In this document: positions 34,292-41,525 of the stretch, in pieces
Position numbering within the stretch: position 1 is the first letter of the stretch
Layout: each line of letters begins with the position of its first letter
Assembly (NCBI RefSeq): GCF_030486405.1
Contig: NZ_CP129613.1
Coordinates: forward strand, 1-64,000
Direction: 5' to 3'
From: Mycolicibacterium sp. HK-90
GTDB taxonomy: Bacteria > Actinomycetota > Actinomycetes > Mycobacteriales > Mycobacteriaceae
DNA length: 64,000 bases
The notes under the pieces: generated by a model
Told to the model about the DNA's origin: nothing
What the model saw: only the letters and a program-made list of their open reading frames with translations
Database searches by the model: none
Position numbers and translations under genes: made by a program

Positions 34292-35257
34292 CTAACCCGC
34301 CGGCCGTGGCCGCGGCTTGAGCCTGCCGTTGGGCAGGGGCGGGGCGGGCAGCCGTGCGATCCGGCCGCCGTAGCCCGCCACGTCGCCGAACCGCGCGTCG
34401 TTGGCCTGCCACAGTTCGCGGTAGGTGGCGATGTCCTCGTGGCTGCGGCCGACGAAGTTCCACCACATCACCAGCTCCTCGGTGAACGGCGGCCCGCCGA
34501 GCAGGATTGCCCGAGCCGGGCCGTCGCCGCGGTTGGCCAGCTCCAACTCGGTGCGTCCCGGTGCCTGGTAGGCGAGATCGGCAATGGCCAGCGTCGTGCC
34601 GCACACCGCGAGCGCGCCCTGGTCGAGCAGGACCCCGTGTTCGAACGCCGGGTCGACCTCCAGCGCCAGCGTCGCTCCCGGATCGAGGTCGATCTGGGCG
34701 CCCAGCAGCGGCGTGAAAGTGTGCACCGGGGACCGGGATTCGGCCAGTTCGCCGAGGAACACCCGGATCGTGGCGCCGTCGGCGGCCTGCGGCGGGGGAG
34801 CGTAGTGGGCGAAATCGCGGCCGGTGTCACGGTCGGAATCGGGCAGGGCCACCCACAGTTGCACACCGTGCAGAATCGTCGTCGGGTCGACCGAGACCTC
34901 GGAGTGACAGATGCCGGCACCGGCCGTCATCAGGTTGAGCTCGCCGGGTCGTACCATGGCATGCACCCCGGCGCTGTCCCGATGTTCGATCAAGCCTTCG
35001 AAAAGCCAACTCACCGTTTGTAACCCGGTATGGGGATGGGGTGGCACGTCCATACCCCGGCCGGTGCGGACATCGTGTGGACCGTAGTGGTCCGCGAAGC
35101 ACCAGGCGCCGATCATGGAGCGGTCCCGTTGCGGCAGGGTGCGCCTGACCAGGATCGCGCGCGGCCCGCCCAGTGGCACCTCGCGCGGGTGCAGCACCCC
35201 GGTGAACTCCGAGCTGGCGCAGGTGACCTCGGCAGGCGCCGTATCGGTATTGCTCAT
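34292..35257 (-). CDS. Pirin family protein
   Basis: 321 residues from ATG 35255-35257. The N-terminal cupin carries the pirin motif M-D-V-P-P-H-P-H-T-G-L-Q-T-V-S-W with iron-binding histidines, followed by MTAGAGICHSE and a second degenerate cupin. Some pirins have quercetinase activity; the role in mycobacteria is unknown. It diverges from the DivIVA-like gene with 44 bases between. Confidence 0.93.
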   Translation of the reverse strand: MSNTDTAPAEVTCASSEFTGVLHPREVPLGGPRAILVRRTLPQRDRSMIGAWCFADHYGPHDVRTGRGMDVPPHPHTGLQTVSWLFEGLIEHRDSAGVHAMVRPGELNLMTAGAGICHSEVSVDPTTILHGVQLWVALPDSDRDTGRDFAHYAPPPQAADGATIRVFLGELAESRSPVHTFTPLLGAQIDLDPGATLALEVDPAFEHGVLLDQGALAVCGTTLAIADLAYQAPGRTELELANRGDGPARAILLGGPPFTEELVMWWNFVGRSHEDIATYRELWQANDARFGDVAGYGGRIARLPAPPLPNGRLKPRPRPAG

Positions 35258-35301
35258 GACCTCACGGTAACCGCGTTCGGATAAGCCCACGCGCGGTTAG
35301 C

Positions 35302-35568
35302 ATGACCGGCATGACCGGGGGACTGACTGCCGAAGACGTTCGCAGCACGGAGCTTTCGAAGCCGCCGATGGGGAGGCGGGGTTACGACAAGAAGTCGGTG
35401 GACGATTTTCTCGCATTGGTCGCCCGACGCCTCGACGGGCGCGGGCATCTCAGCGCCGATGACGTCCGCAACATCGTGTTCCCGAAGCCGCCGCTGCTTC
35501 AGCGCGGCTACAACGAAGACGAGGTAGATGCCCTGCTCGATGCGGTCGTCGCCACGCTCGAGCAGTAG
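35302..35568 (+). CDS. Small protein with two DivIVA-like motifs
   Basis: 88 residues made of two similar halves: [20 protein letters not shown] then [13 protein letters not shown], and [20 protein letters not shown] then [13 protein letters not shown]. Each half resembles the N-terminal DivIVA-domain motif (F-x-x-x-x-x-G-Y-x-x-x-x-V-D-x-F-L). DivIVA/Wag31 marks growing poles in mycobacteria through its long coiled coil, which is absent here. A role as a partner or decoy for polar proteins is only a guess. An in-frame ATG at 35311 is an alternative start. Confidence 0.75.
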   Translation: MTGMTGGLTAEDVRSTELSKPPMGRRGYDKKSVDDFLALVARRLDGRGHLSADDVRNIVFPKPPLLQRGYNEDEVDALLDAVVATLEQ

Positions 35569-35645
35569 CAGTCTGGAGGGATTGGGGGACGGTGCCGTCA
35601 CTGCGCCTCTCGGCGAGTGGTCGCTCGAGGCGACGGTTCTGGTGT

Positions 35646-35702
35646 GGGGCCCGGGGCAATGCCCGGCACCGTCGGAGGGTGTAACGACACACCCCGGGCC
35701 CC
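35646..35702. repeat. Perfect inverted repeat with nested hairpin
   Basis: GGGGCCCGGGG (35646-35656) pairs exactly with CCCCGGGCCCC (35692-35702) over a 35-base loop that itself holds GTGT-aacg-ACAC (35679-35690). It lies in the 229-base gap between the DivIVA-like gene and the whiB5 3' end and may be a terminator for both, though no T-run follows. Confidence 0.65.
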
Positions 35703-35797
35703 TATTCCTCCCCCAGTGGAAACCTGCCCTTGCCCTGCCGTCCCCTCGAATCGGCAGCGCAAGGGCCCGTCGGAAAGTCTGAACTACGCGGGGTGGG

Positions 35798-36091
35798 TCA
35801 GGCGGCTTCGGGGAAGACCAGGCCGAGCTTGCGCACCGGATAGCCGTTGCGCTCGGCGAGCGATCGCAGCTGCTTGAGCGCGAAGGTGCGACCGCGGCCC
35901 CCTTCCGGAACCATGATGCCGGCCCACAGCCCTTCGGCACGGGGCAGTTCGCAGGCCTCTCTGGCGCACAGCCAGCGCCGGGGGCATTCCCGGCAGATCA
36001 CCTTGGCCTGATCGTCGGGGGTGGAGGTCCACCGCTCCGGGTCGCTGGTGCACACGCCGAGCGGGATGCCATTGGCCATGAGTGCGTTCAT
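35798..36091 (-). CDS. whiB5: WhiB-family iron-sulfur transcription factor, WhiB5-like
   Basis: 97 residues. The four cluster-binding cysteines C14, C33, C36 and C42 (C-x18-C-x2-C-x5-C) are followed by the beta-turn G-L-W-A-G-I and a basic C-terminal tail. The sequence and the neighbour (an Rv0023-like regulator, divergent) match Rv0022c, whiB5. WhiB proteins bind a 4Fe-4S cluster and sigma factor region 4. Its promoter carries three GTAGCG/CGCTAC elements. An ATG at 36079 is an alternative start. Confidence 0.92.
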   Translation of the reverse strand: MNALMANGIPLGVCTSDPERWTSTPDDQAKVICRECPRRWLCAREACELPRAEGLWAGIMVPEGGRGRTFALKQLRSLAERNGYPVRKLGLVFPEAA

Positions 36092-36477
36092 GCTGCTGCT
36101 CCTGTCAGGGCTTCTGTTGCGGTGGGTACCGCGTTGAGGAGAACGCTATACCAACAACCGTAGCGATGCAACACTTAGTCGGAAATCGCTACGGATCGGC
36201 GCTACGGAGCCGGGTGAAGCGAGCGGAGCGGAGCCACCTGCGAAAAGCCGGAAAGCAAGTAAACCCGCACGTCAGAGCACGATCCGGTATCGGTACGTAC
36301 CCGTAGCAGCACTTCAGTTTGGCTTGGAAAAAGATGTAGCGCCACAGGTTGTTTGCTGGAGGTGAAAAGAACCTAAGGCGTAGCGCCGCTGCGGTCTGGG
36401 GTAAGCTTGACCAGACACCGGCAACCGCTTCAGGCACTCCGCTGAGGCAGAGCACATCGGCGAGGAAACAGCCCCGT
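36092..36477. promoter_or_regulatory. Divergent whiB5 / XRE-regulator promoter with GTAGCG elements
   Basis: 386 bases without a gene. CCGTAGCGAT (36158-36167) and ATCGCTACGG (36185-36194) form a perfect 10-base inverted repeat, with another CGCTACGG at 36200-36207. For whiB5 a minus-strand TATAGC at 36145-36150 is a candidate -10, placing the inverted repeat over the promoter. Towards the XRE gene there are half-sites near 36302 and 36336 and a near-palindrome GTAGCGCCGCTGC (36380-36392), followed by a -10-like TAAGCT. Confidence 0.65.
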
Positions 36478-37269
36478 ATGACCGACGCTGAGTACGATCT
36501 CGCCACCGGCGAGTTCGATGTCGGACTCATTCGCGCCGGGGCCGCCGCGGCGGCTCGCCGGCGCGAACTCGATATCAGCCAGCGCAGCCTCGCCGCCGAC
36601 GGAATCATCAACGCGGGCGCGCTCATCGCATTCGAGAAGGGCCGTAGTTGGCCGCGCGAGCGCACCAGGCTCAAGCTCGAAGAGGTGTTGCGCTGGCCGC
36701 CCGGAACCATCGCCCGGTTGCGCCAGGGCGCGCCGGTACCGGACGTCGGGGTGCCGGCACCCCCACCGGTCCAACAGCCCATCGCCGTCACCGGGCAGCC
36801 GATCGCCGCGCCACCGGTGAGTGCGCCGCCACCCGGTGACGACGTACCGCTGATCGCTCAAGCGGTGCTCACGGCGGTCACCACACTCGAGACGACCATC
36901 GAGGCCCTACCCGATGTCAACGATCCCGAGTTCACCCCGAGCGTGACAGCCGTCCTCGGCGACCTGCGCCGCCTCGAAGCGGTGGCATCACGGGCCGCTC
37001 GGATCGGCATGGTCACCCCGGCGTTGATCAAGGCGCTCAGCGCGGTCCGCCGTCAGATCGACAGGCTGACCGCACGCGCTGCCGGCGCACCAGGAGCCAC
37101 TCTCGGGCAGCGCCTGTACGCGGCACGTCGGCAGGCGAACCTCACCATCAGCGAAACCGCAACAGCTGCAGGCGTTTCCGAAGACACGGTGGCGCGCGTC
37201 GAGGCCGAGTACCCGGTCGACGAGCCCGCCGTTCAGGCGCTGGAGGCCCTGGTCAGCGCGATGCGCTGA
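36478..37269 (+). CDS. XRE-type transcriptional regulator, Rv0023-like
   Basis: 263 residues from ATG 36478. An N-terminal helix-turn-helix region (RRRELDISQRSLAADG, then INAGALIAFEKGRSWPRE) is followed by a proline-rich linker, a helical middle part, and a second HTH-like segment at the C-terminus (LGQRLYAARRQANLTISETA). Position next to whiB5 and size agree with Rv0023. It is clearly paralogous to the HTH part of the FHA-XRE protein at 40386. It is a natural candidate to bind the GTAGCG palindromes, but that is inference. Confidence 0.88.
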   Translation: MTDAEYDLATGEFDVGLIRAGAAAAARRRELDISQRSLAADGIINAGALIAFEKGRSWPRERTRLKLEEVLRWPPGTIARLRQGAPVPDVGVPAPPPVQQPIAVTGQPIAAPPVSAPPPGDDVPLIAQAVLTAVTTLETTIEALPDVNDPEFTPSVTAVLGDLRRLEAVASRAARIGMVTPALIKALSAVRRQIDRLTARAAGAPGATLGQRLYAARRQANLTISETATAAGVSEDTVARVEAEYPVDEPAVQALEALVSAMR

Positions 37270-37275
37270 CCAGCG

Positions 37276-38751
37276 CTAGCGGTCCCGCCGGTCGTCGTGA
37301 CTGGGGAAGTGTTCGGCCAGCGCCGCGGCGATCTCCAGGAACTTGCGTCGCGTGGGGGTCGACATCTCCCGCGGATCGACGACGCCACCGGGGCGCAGGT
37401 GCCCGTCGAACGGCACCTCGATCACCCGCTGGCCCTGACCCGAGAACTGCCCGGCCAGGATGGTGCGTGTGCGTTTGTCGGCGTGACCGTCCGAGTCGTT
37501 GAGGACCACGACGGTGCGTTGGAGCAGGCCCGTCATATCGTGGGCGGCCAGCCAATCCAGCGTCTGCCCCGCGGTGGCGGCGCCGTCGACCCATGGCGAG
37601 GACACCACGATCAGGCCGTCGAGATCACGCAGCACCTCTTGGGTCACCGGTGAATCCATGGTCGAACTGCAGTCCACCACCGAGATGGAGAAGTGCCTGT
37701 CCAGCCGGGTGGTCGCCTCGCGATAGATGGCCGCGTCCAGCACCCGACGGCGAGCCGGCGTTCCTTCGCCGGCCAGGACGAACAGTCCGGCGGCGTTGTT
37801 GCCGACCCGGCTGCGCACATCGGCGAACGAGTCGAGGTGCTTGTCGTTGGCGAGCTCCCAGTACGAGCTCTGAGCCTGCGGGTCGACCCGGCTGCCGAGC
37901 TTGCCGAACGAGGTGTCGGCATCGATCGCGACCACACGATCGTCCTGACGCAGCTGAGCGAAGATCGATCCGACGCTGGCCGAGACGGTGGTCTTACCGA
38001 CACCGCCCTTGCCCATCACCCCGACCTTGTAGTGGCCGCGAAGAACGCCCCGGATTTTCTTCTCCAACTCGGCCTGGTGGAGGTCGTCAGGCGAGGGGCC
38101 GGGATTGATCAGCCCGAACGTGGCCCGATATACGAACAGTCGCCAGCCACTGCCCGGCGGCTGACGCTTCGGTGGCACCAGGTCGTTGACCCGGATGCGG
38201 TCGGCATACGAACCCGTCGGCAGTGGCGGCGCGTCGGCCGCCGCAACCGCACCAGGGTCCTGCGCGAATCCGCCCTCGGCAGGCCATGGCTGCCCGGGTG
38301 GCGGTCCGTAGGGATGTTGCGGCGGCGGGCCGCCGGGGCCAGGGGGCCGCTGTGCCGGAAGCTGCCAGCCCGGCGGATGCTGCTCCCAGGCATCGGTCCG
38401 GGGTTCTGGATGCGCGGTGGGTTGGGGCGGGGCCGGTGGCGCAGGTGGTGGTGGCGGCGGTGCCTGCTGTTGCGGCTGTTGGGGCGGCGCCGGCGGTGCG
38501 GGCGGCGCGTCGCGGAAGGTGTTGCGTGCCCGCTCGGCGTCGGGGTCGGTCGGTACTCCCTGTCCGGAGTCGTTGGGTTCAGTGGTTTCCGGGGCCTTGG
38601 ACGGGACGAAATTCACCGGGGGTCGCCCGGGTATCGACGGCGGCGGCTCCGGCGGCTTGCGCCGGGTCGGGCGGGTATCCGGCTCGAAATGAGATTCCTC
38701 CGGCCCCGTCCAGCCGAGCTCTCTGCGCAAGGTGTCGTCGGGGTCGGGCAC
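37276..38751 (-). CDS. MinD/ParA-like ATPase with proline-rich N-terminus (EspI-like)
   Basis: 491 residues from GTG 38749-38751, preceded by GGAGGAGAT. Residues about 1-200 are very rich in proline and glutamine. The C-terminal part is a SIMIBI ATPase with the deviant Walker A GKGGVGKTTVS near residue 247, VAIDADTSFGKLG and VVSSPWVDGA. Such proline-rich MinD-like ATPases occur in ESX loci (EspI, Rv3876, and Rv3888c) where their role is regulatory or unknown. It converges with the XRE gene, stops six bases apart. Confidence 0.85.
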   Translation of the reverse strand: MPDPDDTLRRELGWTGPEESHFEPDTRPTRRKPPEPPPSIPGRPPVNFVPSKAPETTEPNDSGQGVPTDPDAERARNTFRDAPPAPPAPPQQPQQQAPPPPPPAPPAPPQPTAHPEPRTDAWEQHPPGWQLPAQRPPGPGGPPPQHPYGPPPGQPWPAEGGFAQDPGAVAAADAPPLPTGSYADRIRVNDLVPPKRQPPGSGWRLFVYRATFGLINPGPSPDDLHQAELEKKIRGVLRGHYKVGVMGKGGVGKTTVSASVGSIFAQLRQDDRVVAIDADTSFGKLGSRVDPQAQSSYWELANDKHLDSFADVRSRVGNNAAGLFVLAGEGTPARRRVLDAAIYREATTRLDRHFSISVVDCSSTMDSPVTQEVLRDLDGLIVVSSPWVDGAATAGQTLDWLAAHDMTGLLQRTVVVLNDSDGHADKRTRTILAGQFSGQGQRVIEVPFDGHLRPGGVVDPREMSTPTRRKFLEIAAALAEHFPSHDDRRDR

Positions 38752-38905
38752 GACTGAATCTCCTCCGGAAAATGAGACGACGGGAAATACGACCGCTCTC
38801 AAGTATCGACTACAACACAGGTTGACCGTAGTTGACCCGTGGGAGTTGATCACAGCAAACAATCAGCACCCCGCAGGCGCAACGAGATACGACGACGGGA
38901 AACGA

Positions 38906-38936
38906 AAAATGCCTCCCGGGGTCCGGAAGGCATTTT
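38906..38936 (-). terminator. Hairpin terminator downstream of the proline-rich membrane gene
   Basis: AAAATGCCTCCC pairs with GGAAGGCATTTT (11 of 12 pairs), with A/T ends on both sides giving a T-run in either direction. It lies 37 bases past the stop of the minus-strand gene at 38974. Confidence 0.85.
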
Positions 38937-38973
38937 CGCTGTTCATGGCGGGCCGCCATGGGTGGAGGCGGAG

Positions 38974-40203
38974 CTAGCGGGGCGGCGGAGACGACATCCG
39001 CTGAATGCCGCGATGAACCTGTATGCCGATGTACCCCAGAATCGCACCGGTGATCACCGTTATGCCGAGGCTGAAGAACAGTGTCAGCATCAGGCTGCCG
39101 GTGGAGTATCGAGCCGAACTGAGATCGATCAGCGCGGCGACGGTGAACAAGATGCTGATGAGTGAGAGCACGACGCCGACGCCACAGATTCCGTAGGCGA
39201 TGAACTGGTGGGCCTTCTTCGTCCCCAGGGCGAAGTACAGGTAGCACAGCCCGATGCCGATGCCCAATCCGAAAATCGTCCCGATCGAGCCCAACAGCCC
39301 GAACATGATCGCAAGCAGGATGCCCCCGGCGTACGTCATGTAAACGAACTGATCGGCCTGCTGAGGGGTCTGGCGCCACTTCTGGAACCATGGCTGGCGG
39401 ATCAGCTCGCCGCGAATACCCCGCGACATCAACTGAGCGATGAACGAATTGCTCTTGGAGAGCAGCGCATTCGCCGCTTCCATCGGGCTTTGCGCGCCGT
39501 TGGCCGAATACGGATTCTGCGGGCCCGACGGATTGGGCGGGTACCCACCGGTGGTGGGTGCACCGGGGCCATATCCAGGCGGCGGGGGCGGCGGGGTGCC
39601 GTAACCGGGCGCCTGCGGTGGTGTCGCGCCGAAACCGGGAGGGGGCGTGCCGTAACCCGGGGGTGGCGGCGGAGGTGTACCGAAGCCCGGCTGCTGAGGC
39701 GGCGCGCCGAAACCGGCGGGCGGTGGTGGCGGCGTTCCGAAACCTGGCGGCGTCTGCGGTGTGCCGTAACCCGCGGGCGGGGATGCCGGAGCGCCGTAAC
39801 CCGTCGGTGGGGGCGGCGGTGTTCCGAAACCGGGGGGCGGCGGTGGTGTCGAGCCGAAACCGGGCTGCTGCGGAGGGCCGGCGGTGAAAGGTGGCACGTT
39901 CGGCGCGGGGTATCCGGCAGCCGGCTGGGGCGGTACCGGTGCTTGCGGCTGCGCCTGGCCCGGGTTCGGCTGGTGCTGGGCATCTGCGCCCTTGACCGGT
40001 GCAGAGGCTTTCGGGATGACCAGTTGGGTCTTGTCCTGGTCGAATGCCGACGGTGCCGAGTTGACGACCCTGGTTCGGTTCTCATCGTCGGACCCCGCAC
40101 CAGGGGCGTTCGTTCCGTGGTCGGGGCTCACCAGCTGCGTCTTGTCGGCATCGGCCGAGGAGGGGATCGAGACGTCCCCTCCCGCCGGGTCTTGATCGAC
40201 CAT
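38974..40203 (-). CDS. Proline-rich membrane protein with three T-x-x-V motifs
   Basis: 409 residues from ATG 40201-40203; a GTG six codons upstream is the alternative. The acidic N-terminus contains three similar short motifs, ADKTQLVSP, ENRTRVVNS and QDKTQLVIP, each with a hydrophobic Val at +3 from Thr, a pattern often bound by FHA domains when phosphorylated. A long repetitive region rich in G-F/Y-G-T-P-P-P-P follows (about residues 85-235), then a cytoplasmic linker and four transmembrane helices (about 285-400), and a short tail. Function unknown. It shares its promoter region with the FHA-XRE gene. Confidence 0.75.
   Translation of the reverse strand: MVDQDPAGGDVSIPSSADADKTQLVSPDHGTNAPGAGSDDENRTRVVNSAPSAFDQDKTQLVIPKASAPVKGADAQHQPNPGQAQPQAPVPPQPAAGYPAPNVPPFTAGPPQQPGFGSTPPPPPGFGTPPPPPTGYGAPASPPAGYGTPQTPPGFGTPPPPPAGFGAPPQQPGFGTPPPPPPGYGTPPPGFGATPPQAPGYGTPPPPPPGYGPGAPTTGGYPPNPSGPQNPYSANGAQSPMEAANALLSKSNSFIAQLMSRGIRGELIRQPWFQKWRQTPQQADQFVYMTYAGGILLAIMFGLLGSIGTIFGLGIGIGLCYLYFALGTKKAHQFIAYGICGVGVVLSLISILFTVAALIDLSSARYSTGSLMLTLFFSLGITVITGAILGYIGIQVHRGIQRMSSPPPR
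39540..39900 (-). repeat. Coding repeats for the Gly/Pro-rich linker
   Basis: About a dozen imperfect in-frame units encode GFGTPPPPP / GYGAP-type blocks within the proline-rich membrane protein. Likely length-variable between strains. Confidence 0.75.
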
Positions 40204-40385
40204 CGTCTCGGCGTTCCTCACGTCAAAAGGTATTTGGCAGTTTGGCGATTACGTTACGTGCTCGCCGACTGGTCACCGCGCACCAATTTTCCGAATCGTT
40301 CGGCAGCCCGCGAAAGCTGGTTTGAAGTGCGACGGAAAACCGAAGCGACGCAAACCTGTAGCGCCGCTACGGTTAAGATACGGCA
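40204..40385 (+). promoter_or_regulatory. Palindromic operator and promoter of the FHA-XRE operon
   Basis: GTAGCG-c-CGCTAC at 40358-40370 is a perfect 13-base palindrome. Three bases downstream is TAAGAT (40374-40379), a good mycobacterial -10, and the ATG of the next gene starts six bases later at 40386, so the transcript is probably leaderless. The palindrome would be covered by RNA polymerase, fitting a repressor site. The region also carries the divergent promoter of the proline-rich membrane gene. Confidence 0.7.
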
Positions 40386-41525
40386 ATGGCATCAGCGGAG
40401 TCGTTCGTGGGCGACGTCGGCCTGGCTCCTGCCTTGACCATCAAATGGCTCGATCACCTCGAGACCTTCCAGGCGGAGCGGGCGCCGATCACCGTGGGGC
40501 GCGCCGAGAACATCAGTGCGCAGATCCGGATTCCGGACAACCGTATTTCCCGTGAGCACATCGCCGTGACGGTGAGAGACGGTCAGTGGATCGCCCGCGC
40601 CGTCGGGCGAAACGGCGTGTTCATCGGCAACGACCGTGTCGACAGCGAGTTCGCGGTACCACCCGATTCTGAGGTCGATGTGATGCTCGGGCACCCGGTC
40701 GCCGGTATCCCGATGTCGTTTTCGACCCGGGATCCGGTCAATGTGCACGTCGGCGAACAGATTGCGCGGCGGCGGAAAGAACTCGGCATCAGCCAGCGGA
40801 CCTTGGCCGATGAAGGGGTGGTGAACGCGGGGGCGCTCATCGGCATCGAGAAGGGCCGGAGCCAGCCGCGGGCCAAGACTGAGGATTCCCTGGAGAAGGC
40901 GCTGCAATGGCCCAAGGGGACGATCGAACAACTGCGCCGGCAGGTACGAGCCGGTGTCACTCGCCCGCCCCTGGCCGAGGTTCGCTCCACACCCGTCGCG
41001 CCGATCGGAATCGCCGACAGCGATGGTCCGACGGAGCTGCTTCGATACGACGGCGACGGGGAAATCACGTCCACGGTCGAGGTCACGCTGGTAACCGAGA
41101 CGATCGGCATCGCGCTGGGTGCCACGCGCAGTCAGATCGCCGCGCTGCCCAATCCGGCACAGCCCGACTATCCCGCGCGGGTGGCGGCAGTGACCTCGGA
41201 TCTGGCTCGGCTCGAGCAGTTGGCCGTCAACGCATCCCGCAGTTCGATCGAGATGGTTCGAGAACTCGGTGAGATCCGCCGCCTGCGCCGCGAACTGACG
41301 CTGGCCGCGGCGGCTTCTCCTTATGCCACCCTCGGCCAGCGGTTGTTCGCCGCCCGGCGGAATGCCGAACTGAGCATCGATGAGGCTGCGCCGATGGCCG
41401 GGGTCAGTGCCGAGGACATCAGGCAGGTCGAGGCCGGGGCTGAACCCGGTGGTGGGGTTGAGATTCAGCTGCAACGATTCATTGCAGCGCTGGGATCGGA
41501 TTCGGGGAATAGGACAGCTGGATGA
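40386..41525 (+). CDS. FHA-XRE fusion regulator (phosphothreonine-binding transcription factor)
   Basis: 379 residues. An N-terminal FHA domain (residues about 20-105) has VGRAEN, ISREHIAV and GRNGVFIGN, the phosphothreonine-binding loops. It is followed by an XRE helix-turn-helix (EQIARRRKELGISQRTLADE, then GALIGIEKGRSQPRAKTE), a helical segment and a second HTH-like end (LGQRLFAARRNAELSIDEAA). From the HTH onward it parallels the Rv0023-like protein at 36478. DNA binding controlled by phosphothreonine is inferred. Its stop overlaps the next gene by ATGA, so it leads a four-gene operon ending in a kinase. Confidence 0.87.
   Translation: MASAESFVGDVGLAPALTIKWLDHLETFQAERAPITVGRAENISAQIRIPDNRISREHIAVTVRDGQWIARAVGRNGVFIGNDRVDSEFAVPPDSEVDVMLGHPVAGIPMSFSTRDPVNVHVGEQIARRRKELGISQRTLADEGVVNAGALIGIEKGRSQPRAKTEDSLEKALQWPKGTIEQLRRQVRAGVTRPPLAEVRSTPVAPIGIADSDGPTELLRYDGDGEITSTVEVTLVTETIGIALGATRSQIAALPNPAQPDYPARVAAVTSDLARLEQLAVNASRSSIEMVRELGEIRRLRRELTLAAAASPYATLGQRLFAARRNAELSIDEAAPMAGVSAEDIRQVEAGAEPGGGVEIQLQRFIAALGSDSGNRTAG

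Noticed and set aside
26162..35797. Prophage or genomic island integrated at tRNA-Leu
   Set aside because: No integrase, phage genes or duplicated tRNA 3' end found, so only a variable region is claimed.
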